64,000 bases of DNA, taken from assembly GCA_028571685.1 (NCBI GenBank), contig CM053156.1:88849049-88913048 (forward strand), in the 5' to 3' direction. Below the pieces are notes generated by a model. That model had not been told where the DNA came from. It ran no database searches and worked only from the letters and a program-made list of their open reading frames with translations. Of the stretch, positions 54,115 through 64,000 are shown piece after piece. This stretch comes from Heterohyrax brucei. Taxonomy: Eukaryota > Chordata > Mammalia > Hyracoidea > Procaviidae. The position numbers and the translations under genes were made by a program. Numbering within the stretch: position 1 is the stretch's first letter; each line of letters begins with the position of its first letter.

Positions 54115-54300
54115 AAACCAGTCACCATGGAGTTAACTTCATCTTATGGTGACCCAACGTGTGTCACACAAAACTATGCTCCGTAGAGTTTTCAACGGTG
54201 GATTTTCCAAAGCAGATCATCAGGTCTTTCTTCTAAGGCATCTCAAGGTGGACTTGAATCTCCAGCCTTTAGCTTAGTAGCCTGATGTGTAAACCATCTC
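54115..54300 (-). mobile_element. AfroSINE, long form
   Basis: 'caccatggagttaacttcat', 'atgctccgtagagttttc', 'gcagatcatcaggtctttc' and 'gacttgaatctccagcc'. Confidence 0.83.
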
Positions 54301-54993
54301 TATCACACAAAGATAGCAGCTCACACCAAATCTCTGGACCTTTCCTTCTCAAAGTTTCCACAACCTCCACGGTGGTTGTCTTAACCACACTCATGAAAGA
54401 TTTATTTCTCTTCCCACAATCATCTGGAAATCCCTACCTACTAACTGGTTGGCCAGTAACTTCTATCCACCAAGCTTAGCAATTACTCATTTTATCTCAA
54501 GGTGAACTCTAGCCAGGTTTGGTGATTAAGGAAAGGGCTTCCTCGAGACATTGTTGCTACTCTTTTCTGGTGAGATTGATTCTCCAGTGATGAAGCCACA
54601 ATGCGAAGCAACAACTTAATACACTGATCTACTTGGTTTTGACAATACACTTCAATTGACGAGGCTTTTCCTAACAATTCTTTGCAAAGCATCTCAGCAC
54701 TCTGTTTAAGGACCTTTGGAAGCTAAAGTTGATTAAGAGAGAAAAAGGTAGATTTACAACACAAAAGGTCTTCCTGCATCTTCTCTGAGTAATCCATTGT
54801 AGGAGAAACTCAGAATAGCACTAACGTGTTCAGGTTGTAAAGGCGTGACCAGGGACCATATACCACCTCCCAGGACAACCAGACTACATAAAGAAAGTGG
54901 ACAACATGAGTCCACTGTAATGGAATGAAGAACTGTGGTTTCTTGATCATATTTTCTATGTTACTTCTTTAGATGTAGATACAACCAACCAAA
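54301..54993. other. Unassigned stretch, no gene seen
   Basis: No repeat or domain recognised. Confidence 0.35.
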
Positions 54994-55141
54994 CTAAACA
55001 CACCATTGTTGAGTCAGGTCTGATTCACAGCAGCCTACATGACCATGTAGAAGTATCCCATAGGGTTTCCGAGGTGCAGCTGTGAATTCCAGCTGCCTTT
55101 TGGTGAACAGCTGAACCTTAACCAGTGTACTGTCAGGGCTT
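54994..55141 (-). mobile_element. AfroSINE, short form, diverged
   Basis: 'caccattgttgagtcaggtc', 'tcccatagggtttccgagg', 'gtgaattccagctgcc' and 'taaccagtgtactgtcagg'. Confidence 0.83.
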
Positions 55142-55244
55142 CAGTTGTGGACAACAACATACACTATGTAGTCATATTTGTTGTTATTGCTGTTGTTTTT
55201 AATGTTCTTGGTGACGCTACCATTATCTTGAATGTGTATTGCTT

Positions 55245-55435
55245 TTTCTTTGTGCCTCCAAGTTAAGTCAAACTCATAGTGACCCCATGTGACAGAACAG
55301 AGCTGGCCCATAGTGTTTTCTTGGGTGTCATCTTCATGGGAGCAGATCACCAATCTCTCTTGTGGAGCCTTTGGGTGGTTTAGAACCAGCGATCTTTTTG
55401 TTAGCAGCCAAGTGCTTAAACAAGAAAGCTCTTTC
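55245..55435 (-). mobile_element. AfroSINE, long form
   Basis: 'caaactcatagtgaccccat', 'gcagatcaccaatctctc', 'ttagaaccagcgatctttt' and 'gttagcagccaagtgctt'. Confidence 0.87.
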
Positions 55436-56429
55436 TTTCTGGGGTTTAAGAATGGAATTATGTAGAAGCTGGGGGCCATCTGCTTGGCAACTTGCTCCTC
55501 CTTAGACCAGGATTTCTCCTCCTAGGAGAGAGCACTGGTGGGCCTGTTGGTCTCTAGGATGGGAGGGATCCGTTGGACAGAACCACCCACCAGATTCTGT
55601 AGTTCCTGCTGGCCAGATGACAGCTGCCTTCTCTGTTATAAGTCAATCCCCAGTCCAGGCAGCACGGCTAGAATATTTGCAAGAAGAAGGAGATGGAAAA
55701 GGAAGAATAGCCTGCCTGAGGTTTTGTTCCAGAGGAGCTTGTGGGAGTGGCAGGGATTCTCAATATCATTTAATCTTTATAATTGCAGTCCAATGAGAAG
55801 TCAGCTATGCAGCAGCTCTAAAACACCTATTCACACAATTATGATTTGCACCCAAGATACTTCACATATCTGGAGGCATCAAGATGAGAAGACAGCTATG
55901 TTTCTAATATGTCTCCGGAGGAGAAATCCAAGTGGAAACGAAAGAATAAAACGAGCACAGTCTCTTCTCCCTGATGCATGACAATCCCAAATGTTGACAA
56001 GATTCTGACCCTAGAAGCCTCAGGGCTGCCGGGACACAGCTTGATTTTCAGATATGATTGTGTTAGCCTGGCTGTTGCCAAAAGCTTGTTTTGACTTGTA
56101 AACAGTACAAGTTTGGGATGGAAATCAGTGACAGAGGAGGAAGAGGGGAAGCTAACTGACCATTTCTGCAATCACACTGTAGAATGGGTAGGCTGTTACT
56201 GTTTTTGTTTTTTTATTTTTTCCACTACCAGCCTTTTCAGTGATTTTCTTTATTTTTTCCGACTTTTGGTTTCAAACCACTTTCCCAGTATGTCGTCTGT
56301 ATTCAGATGGCTGCAGGATTCACTGTTGGGAAAGTCTGTGAGATTTAAGGTTGGCTCTCCTTATTCTCTCCTCTCTTGTTTAAATGATGTGATATTCTCA
56401 GTGATAACAGATAACAGGGTACCGACTTA
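55436..56429. other. Unassigned stretch, no gene seen
   Basis: The plus frame 55538-55981 (147 codons) is Arg/Ser-rich with no domain I know. A faint MIR-like string lies near 55760 ('tcatttaatctttataattg'). Confidence 0.35.
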
Positions 56430-56975
56430 TAATCAATGAAATGATGCATTGTGTTGGGTAAAACTGCCGCAAAAGACCTCTTCAAAGTGTAAGAAAGCAA
56501 AGATGTCACTTTGAGGGCTAAGGTGCACCTGAGCGACACTGTGATGTTTCGCTCACCTTATGTCCATGTGAGGGCTGGGTAATGAATAAGGAAGACCAAA
56601 GAAGAATTGACGTCTTTGAATTGTGGCGTTGGCCAAAAATGCTGAATATCCCATGGACAGCCAGAAGAACAAATCTGTCCCGGAGGAAGTACAGCCAGAA
56701 CGCTCCCTACAAGAGAGGATGGCGAGACTCTGTCTCACATACTTGGGGTATGTTATCAGGAGGGACCAGCCCCTGGAGTAGGACCACGTGCTTGGTAAGC
56801 AGGAGGTCATTGCCGAAGGAGAAGGCCCTCAGTGAGATGGACTGACGCAGAGGCACCAACGAGGGGATCGAATACAGCGTCACTGCAAGGGTGGCGCAGG
56901 GCCAGGCAGTGTCGCATGTGCTGTACACAGGTCGCTGGGAGTTGGAACTAACTGAACGGCATGCAACAACAGAAT
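56430..56975 (+). mobile_element. RTE-clade LINE 3' end
   Basis: 'cgcaaaagacctcttcaaag', 'gaataaggaagaccaaagaa', 'cagccagaagaacaaatctg', 'ggaggaagtacagccagaac' and 'gggagttggaactaactg' run to GCAACAACAGAA. The frame 56582-56845 is a leftover of the C-terminal coding region. Confidence 0.92.
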
Positions 56976-57115
56976 AAAAAATTATAAATTTAAAACACAT
57001 AATATGACATATTAAATTATATAAAGTATAAGAAACTTATTTAAATATATAACTTTAAATATGTAAAATAAGTACATCTATTTTATATAAAACAATATTT
57101 ATTTCCCATTCTACT
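56976..57115. repeat. AT-rich low-complexity tract after the RTE tail
   Basis: More than 85 per cent A+T by eye, with many TTTAAATAT and ATATAAA strings, directly behind the RTE 3' tail. Confidence 0.85.
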
Positions 57116-58165
57116 TAGAATCAATACCCTTTAGCCTCATGCTCTTTTGTCCTTTGAGCTAGAGTGCTTCCTTCTTGCCTGTCTACTCAGTCATTCAGAT
57201 CTAAAGCTAAGCTGACGGCTTCTGTTTGGACTCTGATGTGGTTAAAATGCCAGACAGTTAGATGTCAGGTTAGGATTCCAGCGTGACCTGGTCAACTTCT
57301 GGGAGACTTAGTCAACTGACAAGGAGGCCAGATCCATTTATTTTTCTTTTTATTATCAACGAACAATGCCATCTTCTTTAACGATCAATAAGCTGTAATT
57401 TGAGCAGTTTTCTGCCTGGTTACCATAGAACACGTGGAAATACCACTTGTTCTGGCATCTCTCAGCCTTTCTGAGATTGATCCCGCCCTTTGTTAGACAC
57501 AAATACATGCCCATTGAAACAGTGCCCCTAGAAAAGGAGGAAATCGATTCAGCCTCCGGAATTTGACTGTACTCCAACCCACGTGACAGGAACACTCGAG
57601 CAAGGCTTATAAATTGTTGAATTTCACACCCCAAAATTGCATAAAGCATGTTCTTAGTGGTTTTACTGCCGACAGCTTTCCAAGGCCTCAATTCTGCATC
57701 TCTCGTCTTCCCCGCATTCTTCTTTGATCTGCGCGCCTCCTGCATCAAATTACCTCGGAGTCTTTGGAGTTATAGAAAATCAGAAGTCAGGAAAGAATGA
57801 GCACACCCCCCAAGGATATTGCTCAGTGATTTAGGCGTAAGCTTCCTAATGCTCATTTTATGAGCGGCTTAAACCACATTCAAATATAGGTCAGGAAATT
57901 ATTGGGCTTTATTGACGTTCCTCCTTTCCAAGCAGCTCACTGATACCCCGTTTCTCTGGAAGACATTGAGGAAACATGCCCAGCGCATAGTAGGCCCTCA
58001 GTCACTCTTCACCAACTTGGCAATGTGAGGAAAGAAACGGCTCTTGCAAAGGTGGCAAGTGAGAATTTGTGTATGGAGCTCTAAAAGTCGGTTGTGCGAG
58101 GGGAGCAGAAAGCTGCAAACATTAAGCCACAGACGATCAATTCATTGGCAACAACCTGGGGAGCT
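57116..58165. other. Repeat-poor stretch; possible conserved element at 57350-57930
   Basis: 57350-57930 has no visible repeat and mixes AT-rich motifs with even composition ('cgatcaataagctgtaattt', 'cttcctaatgctcatttta'). The minus frame 57356-57748 (130 codons) has no domain. Purely a textural suspicion. Confidence 0.3.
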
Positions 58166-58378
58166 GCAGGAGTCCCTGGGTAGAGTAAACTGTTAGGTGT
58201 TTGCCTGCTGGCCAAAAGATTGGCGCTGGAAACCCAACTAAAGGAGCCTCAGAAGACAGGCTTGGTGCCCTCCTTCTGGAAGGCCACAGTCTTGAAAGCC
58301 TTATGGGGCAGTTCTACCCCCAACACATGGGGTTGCTATAGGTAGGAACAGACTTGACAACCCTTAACAGCAACAACA
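58166..58378 (+). mobile_element. AfroSINE, long form
   Basis: 'ggagtccctgggtagagtaa', 'gcctgctggccaaaagattg', 'ccttatggggcagttctacc' and a CAACAACAG end shared with RTE tails. Confidence 0.88.
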
Positions 58379-59169
58379 GAACATTGGCATAGATTTGTTG
58401 TGTCTCGTAGGCATTGCCTCATTTGATATACAGAGTACTCAGTGGGGGACTCTCTTGCCCTCATCCATGCAACGGAGCATCTGCTAGGTACCTGTCCTTG
58501 TGAACCAGGCTTTCCACTGCTTTGAACCAGTTCAGTTACAGCTGATAAAGTGAAGTAGAACAAACCTGAATTTTTCAAATTTGAGTGAAGTGAAACAGGA
58601 AGAGTTGTGGGTCGAAGCCCTGGAATGGGAGACTTGGAAGAGGCAGATTGAGCCTTTTCAGGAGCCTGATGTGGGAGACTGGATTATTAACAGGACTGTG
58701 GAGAGTGACTCACATTCAAAGGGAGGGTGGGCTGCCATCTTTGAGAGGGGTGCCACTGTTTCTGACTCTGCTGGTCAAGAGATATGGTTGCTATGCAGCA
58801 AACATGCTGCTCTTGTTTTCTGAGAGTGAGATTAAGTTTCTAGCAGGGCTTTGACCCGTCACTTTTCCCATTCCTCTTATCATTCTGTTTCATCCATACT
58901 TCAGAAGTTTGAGTCTTTTCAAGTTTTGCTTATTCAGCCCTGGTTGAGTTGGGCAGACCTGGCTCAAAGCCCAGTTGTGAACACAGTGGTAACGGGAACA
59001 GATTGATCCATGACCCCATGGTCACATGAAGTTTATATCTTAGTGTGGTGTCAGCTAACTGTAGTCTATCCAGGCCATTGTTACTTTCTGTACTGTCTGC
59101 AAGCTAAGATATTTTGAAATGGCTGGAAAAAAGAGAGTAGTATTTTGTGACACATGAAAATTCTGCAAA
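58379..59169. other. Unassigned stretch, no gene seen
   Basis: Frames 58581-58823 and 58648-58854 overlap in two phases and resemble nothing known. Confidence 0.35.
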
Positions 59170-59345
59170 TTCAAATATCAGTGTCCCTAAGTAAAGTTTC
59201 ATTGAGATACAACTGGACCCTCCTGATTTGTACACTGTTTGAGACAACTTTCACGCCATGGGACAGCTGGGCAGTCGCAGCAGTGATGCCATGGCCCCAG
59301 GTGCTAAAGCCTTTGTCCAGGCCCCTTATAGGAAAAGTCCCCTCT
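59170..59345. mobile_element. hAT-Charlie DNA transposon fragment
   Basis: 'aaagtttcattgagatacaa' , 'cagctgggcagtcgcagcag' and 'taaagcctttgtccaggcc' follow the same order as the copy at 7740. The terminal repeat itself is not recognisable. Confidence 0.55.
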
Positions 59346-60300
59346 GCTGGCTCAGTGGATGAGGAAGACAAGACAACAGCTTTGCCTTCCATGACAGAGC
59401 TAAGCTTCCGCTGGCTGACTCCAGGCCCACTGTCTCAGCAGCACACTACAACCTCATCGCTGCTGTGTTCTGTGAATACTGGAGTGTTCGCAGGGTGTTC
59501 TCTTTCTCAAAAACAATCAGCATATTGAACCAGTTCCTGGGGACGTTATCAGGTTACTTGGGGAACCCTTTTCCAGATGGTGTGGCACTTTGAAACTAAG
59601 GGAATTCTGTCACATTTCCCATGGATGACAACTGAGGATGGGTAAAGAAGTAAGTAGGGAGAATGCAGATTTCCGAAACCCAAATCTGGACTGTCACCCA
59701 GCTCAGGAGGGGTGTCTCTAGTGATTAAATCAATTACAAGAGCAAAGCCATTCTACTTGCCCTCCACCTGCCCTCTATATCTCCTAGCTATTTTCCTTCT
59801 AAATGTGTCTCTCACCTGATGTGCTAGAACATTCCATGATTAGCATACTCTTTTCTTTACCTCCTTTCTTAGAAGATTTAAGGTAGTTTTCAACTGAAAG
59901 GTAGGCATGTTCCCAAGTTGTTAAGATAGATTCAGAATTGTTGAAAATCATAATATCTCAATATTCTAATATCTGGCTTATTTTTAACCTTAATTGGGCA
60001 ATTTCTGATAATGCTGTCGCTAGTTTGAATTGATCTCTCACTAACCCACAGCATAAATATTCCTTACTGATTGTCTTTTCTGGATAAAATGTGAGATATA
60101 ACCCTTAGAATGAGCTCGGTATCCATAGTCCCGTGTCTTTGCCAAGCATGAGCTGGTCAAGAGGCCTATGGGTTGGTGTGATAAAGATTTGAAGTCTTGG
60201 GTGGCTAATGCTGAATAGTATTTCCTTGCCCTCACTCCATTTAAAATATTGGAAATAAATAGTGTCTCCTTTTACTCCCCTCAGTGATCAAGAGCACCAC
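59346..60300. other. Unassigned stretch, no gene seen
   Basis: No repeat or domain recognised. Confidence 0.35.
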
Positions 60301-60690
60301 CTGTCTATCAATGTGTCACATCGTGATGGCTTGCATGTGGTTGTGATTCTGCCACTGGTGTAGTAAATGCCAGCTGAGTCACCAACGGTGGACAGGTTTC
60401 CGTGCAGCTTCCAGACTAAGACAGACTAGGCGGAAGGCCTGGAGATCCGCTGCTCAAAATCAGCCACTGAAAACCTGCTGATAACTACAGAGTGCTGTCC
60501 AGCAGGGAAGCCCTGGAAGGCGAGCCTCTAGGCTGGAAGGCGCTCCACACCCGTAGTGGCCACAACGGACTTGAACATGCGGACAACCACGAAGGTGGCG
60601 CAGCCCTGGGCACCACTTCCCCTTGTCACGGGTGGGGCCGTCATGAGCGAGAGTCAGTGGGGCCGCCGTTAGCAACAACAGCAAAGACAG
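60301..60690 (+). mobile_element. Internally deleted RTE derivative, CpG-rich
   Basis: The RTE 5' end ('gtgattctgccactggtg', 'cttccagactaagacagact', 'gatccgctgctcaaaatc') ends at GGCTGGAAGGCGCTC (about 60547). A 3' end follows ('gaaggtggcgcagccctgg', 'gtcatgagcgagagtcag') with a GCAACAACAGC tail. The junction is the same as in the copy at 33210. It keeps many CpGs, which decay with age, so this may be a younger copy. Confidence 0.85.
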
Positions 60691-61109
60691 TGCGGCCCCA
60701 TTTATCTAGGTTCAGATGAACCTCTGCCTCCTTAGAACCTGGCGTCGTCCCGTTTGTGCTAGTTTCGGGTGTCCGCTGCTCCTCCTAATCCCTGAATTAG
60801 GCAGCTAGCCACACTCGTTGTGATTCACGCTCCCGATTAATTCCAGATGTCCTCATCTGTGTGTCCTCACTTGTGTCTGCACTCCCTAAGTGGAGCAGCG
60901 TGCATGAGGCGTTATCTTCTGTTAGTACTGGGAGGGCCTTTGACCCTGAACCCAGGACTCCGGGCTGTTGACTGAGTCTCTGAAAAGATTGTAAGTCTTG
61001 TTTGTTTTCTTTGGGGACCAGTCCATGTAAGACTGTCTGACGTAGCAGTGCCTTTTTCGCAGTCCGGCCTGGAGTTCAGGGTCCGGGGTTAAGAGCCAGG
61101 CTGCCCCTG
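60691..61109. other. Unassigned stretch, no gene seen
   Basis: No repeat recognised. Confidence 0.35.
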
Positions 61110-61322
61110 TCATTCCATCTATGCAGTCAGGTGCTGTCCAGTCAATGCTACGACCCCACATGACCGAGTAGCATCGCCCCATCAGGGTTTCTAGGCTGTA
61201 ATTTTTATGGGAGCCAATTGCCAAGTCCTCCCTGTCCACCCCACAAAGCCTCTGCCTAGATTTGAACTGCCAACCTTTTGGTTGGTAGCCTGGCACTTAC
61301 CCACTGAACCCCAGGACTCCTG
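61110..61322 (-). mobile_element. AfroSINE, long form
   Basis: 'gtcaggtgctgtccagtcaa', 'agggtttctaggctgtaatt', 'gatttgaactgccaacc' and 'gaaccccaggactcctg'. Confidence 0.88.
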
Positions 61323-61333
61323 AATTGCATTGA

Positions 61334-61496
61334 CACCAAATTCAAACCCATTGCCATTGAGTTGATTCCAACTCATAGGGATCCTACAGGACGGAGGAGA
61401 ACTGCCCCAAAAGATTTCCAAGAGGTGGCTGGTGGATTTGAATAGCCTGTCTTCTGGTTAGCAACTGAGCTCGTAACTACTGCTCCACCAGACTCC
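61334..61496 (-). mobile_element. AfroSINE, short form
   Basis: 'aacccattgccattgagttg', 'gaactgccccaaaagattt', 'ggtggatttgaatagcc' and 'ctgctccaccagactcc'. Confidence 0.92.
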
Positions 61497-62744
61497 ATAT
61501 GTGTGTGTATACACATTCACATTTCCTCTGTAGCTGTGACAGATCACATTGTTTACTCCCACTTTAAATAAACTCACCGTGGGCAGCGTTGCCTGGGTGT
61601 CCTGTGCAGATTCGGGCCCCACACACCTCCACTGAGCACTTGCTCCTGGCGCACACGTCTGCTGCCTTTCCTCGAGCAGGTTCCCAGATACACCCGCCCA
61701 GGGGGTCCACACCCCTGGGGGAGCAGAGCGGCCTCCTCCTCGCTGCCCAGGCTGTTCTCTCCTCTCTCCTCCCTCTCCAGTCCAGCGTGGCCACCTTGCT
61801 CTCAGCTCCCACCTCGCTTTAGTTTCTTCCCTGTGTCAGCTTGGTTCATTCTGTGAAAACGGATTAACAACGTTATAAGCTACAAAACCGTTGTGTTTGC
61901 TTCAAGTCTCCCAACCTAATTACGAAACTGGCTTGAGGCAAAACTCTTCCTTGCTGACACCATTCTTCCTCACTCAGGCAACTGAACTCATTTCCTTGCG
62001 CATGGAGGAGTGAGGTCTGTTTTGCAAAGGACCCCGGAGATTGCGTGTGTGTGATTGAGCACTGCCTGCACCCTCGCGGCTCCCCTGCAGATCCAATAAC
62101 ATAGCCAGTGCGCATTCACCCGTCCGGGTTAAACAACTGCCTGGGTAGCGAACCTGCCAGTGACTAGTTCCTTCCGAGCTCTAGTCGGCGCGTCCCCCCG
62201 ACCACGCAGGGGCAGGGGCGGTGGCTCTGTGGTCATCCTCTGGGCTTCACAGTGGCCTCTGCCCACAGGCCAGCTTCAAACCTAAGGAATACTGTGACTT
62301 CATCAGTGCAGAAGACAGAGAAAACTGAGATGTAACCAATTACTGGCAACACCTCTTGCTTCTGTTAATGCTTTCTTTACATTACAGTTTTCTGTTTGTG
62401 CTGGAGAGAAGGCTGGAAGACCATGTGTGCCCATGATTTAAAGAAAAAAAATAAAAAAGAACAAGAGGGTATGAAGACGCAAGTCTTCCTTTTTTTTTAG
62501 GCAAGATGCCTGTCCGTAACAGGCAGACTGTAATTGGTTGCCTGATGGAACTGTTCAGACACTGTGTCGTAGCTGTGGCCAGCTCTGGGACTTCTGGTAG
62601 TTATCAGTGTTGAGGGAGATGCTGCTGACTGTTTCGAAGCCTGTTTTCTGTAGTTAATCCATATGACACACGATTCCACAGTGATCTGCATTCAGATACC
62701 ACCTAGTTTTCAAGGCTGTGTAATATTAATATTGTATTATTGCC
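61497..62744. other. Unassigned stretch, no gene seen
   Basis: A short GT run at about 61500. GC- and CpG-richer at 62130-62225. Frames 61458-61822 on both strands lack domains. Confidence 0.35.
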
Positions 62745-62948
62745 CGAATCAAGTCTGTTGCCCTAATGTGGATTCTGACTTAGAATAACCCTAAAGGACA
62801 GAGTAGAAGTGTCCCATGGGATGGCCAAGGCTGTAAATCATTACAGACACAATGGGTCAGCTTCCTCCTACAGAACAGCTGGTGGGTTCGAACGGTCAGC
62901 CTTTCAGTTAGCAGCTGAGCACGTGACCACTGTGCAACCAGGGCTCCT
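62745..62948 (-). mobile_element. AfroSINE, long form
   Basis: 'caagtctgttgccctaatg', 'gggatggccaaggctgtaaa', 'gtgggttcgaacggtcag' and 'gtgcaaccagggctcctt'. Confidence 0.87.
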
Positions 62949-62962
62949 TGCTGTGTAAAATC

Positions 62963-63116
62963 AAACCCCCTCGACTGTCTAGTCAATTCCGACTCCTAGT
63001 GACCCTAGAGGACAGAAGAACTGCTGTGTAGGGTTGCCAAGGAGTAGCCGGCAGATCTGACCTACTGAACTGCTCATTAGCAGCCGAACACCTACCTGCT
63101 GTCACATCAGGGCCTG
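62963..63116 (-). mobile_element. AfroSINE, short form
   Basis: 'cccctcgactgtctagtcaa', 'gggttgccaaggagtagcc' and 'cattagcagccgaacacc'. Second of three consecutive reverse copies. Confidence 0.9.
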
Positions 63117-63131
63117 TATCGTGCTGTGTAC

Positions 63132-63285
63132 CAGAAAATCTAGTCCATTGTTTGTGAGTCAACACTGACTCACAGGACCCTACAGGACTGCCATAAAGGG
63201 TTTCCAAGGAGCAGGTGGTGGATTGGAACTGCCAACTTTTTGGTTAGTAGCTGTGGCTCTTAACCACTGTGCCACCAGGGTTTCC
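63132..63285 (-). mobile_element. AfroSINE, short form
   Basis: 'gtccattgtttgtgagtcaa', 'gggtttccaaggagcagg', 'gattggaactgccaac' and 'ctgtgccaccagggtttcc'. Third of three. Confidence 0.92.
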
Positions 63286-63559
63286 ACTGTATAATTGTCT
63301 AGATAGCCTAAAGGTATTTAAATAGAGCCATATCAAGCCGCTTTCAATGGTGGCTACAGTGAATAACACCATAAAAAGCAAACAAATGAACGAAGCAACC
63401 CTGATGGGGGCATCTTTGCTCCACGTGTGAGTGTCTCTGCAGGACCAACTCTAGGAGAAAATCCTGGGTGGGCCGGGGGATGTGGATGTTTTTAAAGTCC
63501 TTTTTTTTTCTTTTGTAATTGAAGTATAACGATCATGCAGAAAATGCATACATCAAAGA
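63286..63559. other. Unassigned stretch
   Basis: A T9 run at 63504-63512 followed by 'gtaattgaagtataacgatc', which resembles the antisense end of an L1 3' UTR but is too short to place. Confidence 0.3.
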
Positions 63560-64000
63560 AGAAGAATCAGGACGAGAGGAGATGAAATTCATGGTTAATT
63601 GCCTCTATGAGACCAGAAGAAAAGGATGGTGCCCAACTACTATCGCTGAATGCTTTGATCAGAGATTCTGTAGATGAATCCTGATCAAAAGGGGGGAAAC
63701 TCTGCATCAAACTTTCATATTCTGGTACAGTGCAGACTTCCTGGAGCCATGGAGGCTGGATTGCCCTGAAGACAGTCATTAAACCTTAAACCAAGACATC
63801 CTCTGAAGTCTTCTTTAAATCAAACTACAGGTTAACTAAATTAGTTAAGAATATCTGCCTGGAGCACTGCACTCTTCTTAAGAACTGTACATGAGGGGTC
63901 AAAGTGACAACTGAACATGAAAGGTTAGACAGGCAACTTAGGGGGCAATGAATTTATGTTAATGTGAGAGGAACAATTTGGAAACAGAGGGTGGAGGACG
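63560..64000 (+). mobile_element. Afrotherian-type L1 3' UTR, cut by the window end
   Basis: 'ctctatgagaccagaagaaa', 'ggatggtgcccaactacta', 'gccctgaagacagtcatta', 'aaaccaagacatcctctgaa' and 'caatttggaaacagaggg' resemble the same general L1 3' region as at 22160 but a different subtype. Confidence 0.55.

Overview
This window looks like mammalian intergenic or deep-intronic DNA from an afrotherian, most probably a paenungulate such as an elephant. The diagnosis rests on two repeat families seen again and again: a tRNA-like SINE of the AfroSINE type (about 47 whole, split or partial copies, both strands) and an RTE-clade (BovB-like) LINE matching the elephant RTE1 type (about 14 blocks). No protein-coding gene, rRNA, tRNA or CRISPR array can be supported. 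Every long open frame I inspected is either repeat-derived, inside a simple repeat, or unlike any protein I recognise. Repeat names were assigned by eye from remembered consensus features, so boundaries are approximate (about 10-30 bases) and subfamily names are tentative.

Layout. 1-6 kb: mostly unassigned DNA with a few AfroSINEs, an internally deleted RTE derivative and a CT/CA microsatellite. 6.8-8.4 kb: a MaLR-like LTR, an L2 fragment, a hAT-Charlie end and a MIR. 9.3-15 kb: a LINE pile-up (L1 ORF2 fragment, 3' RTE, reverse-strand L1, 5' RTE, L1M 3' end). 15-20.5 kb: largely unassigned, with two AfroSINEs and a 22-bp minisatellite. 20.5-26.5 kb: a TG-rich tract, two palindromic mariner-derived elements beside dinucleotide repeats, an L1 3' UTR carrying an AfroSINE, MIRs and an LTR. 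26.9-29 kb: repeat-poor, with an AT-rich segment that resembles a conserved non-coding element. 29-33.5 kb: LTRs, SINEs and RTE ends. 34.5-34.9 kb: a 15-unit tandem array of CCATCTTG (YY1-like) motifs. 36.9-40.6 kb: the best-preserved RTE, which has split an AfroSINE and is itself split by an LTR. 42-45 kb: SINE-in-SINE, a 3' RTE and an RTE/AfroSINE chimera. 46.8-52.7 kb: SINEs, a possible conserved non-coding element, an exon-like segment and an RTE inserted into the catalytic box of another RTE. 52.7-64 kb: unassigned DNA with AfroSINEs, an RTE 3' end, a hAT fragment, an RTE composite and an L1 3' end.

The RTE copies are all broken, so nothing here is likely to be autonomously active. The most informative structures are the nested insertions, which give relative ages and show two different elements (RTE and AfroSINE) entering AfroSINEs at the same internal sequence. 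Next are the YY1-like array, the head-to-head mariner palindromes and the shared-junction RTE deletion family.
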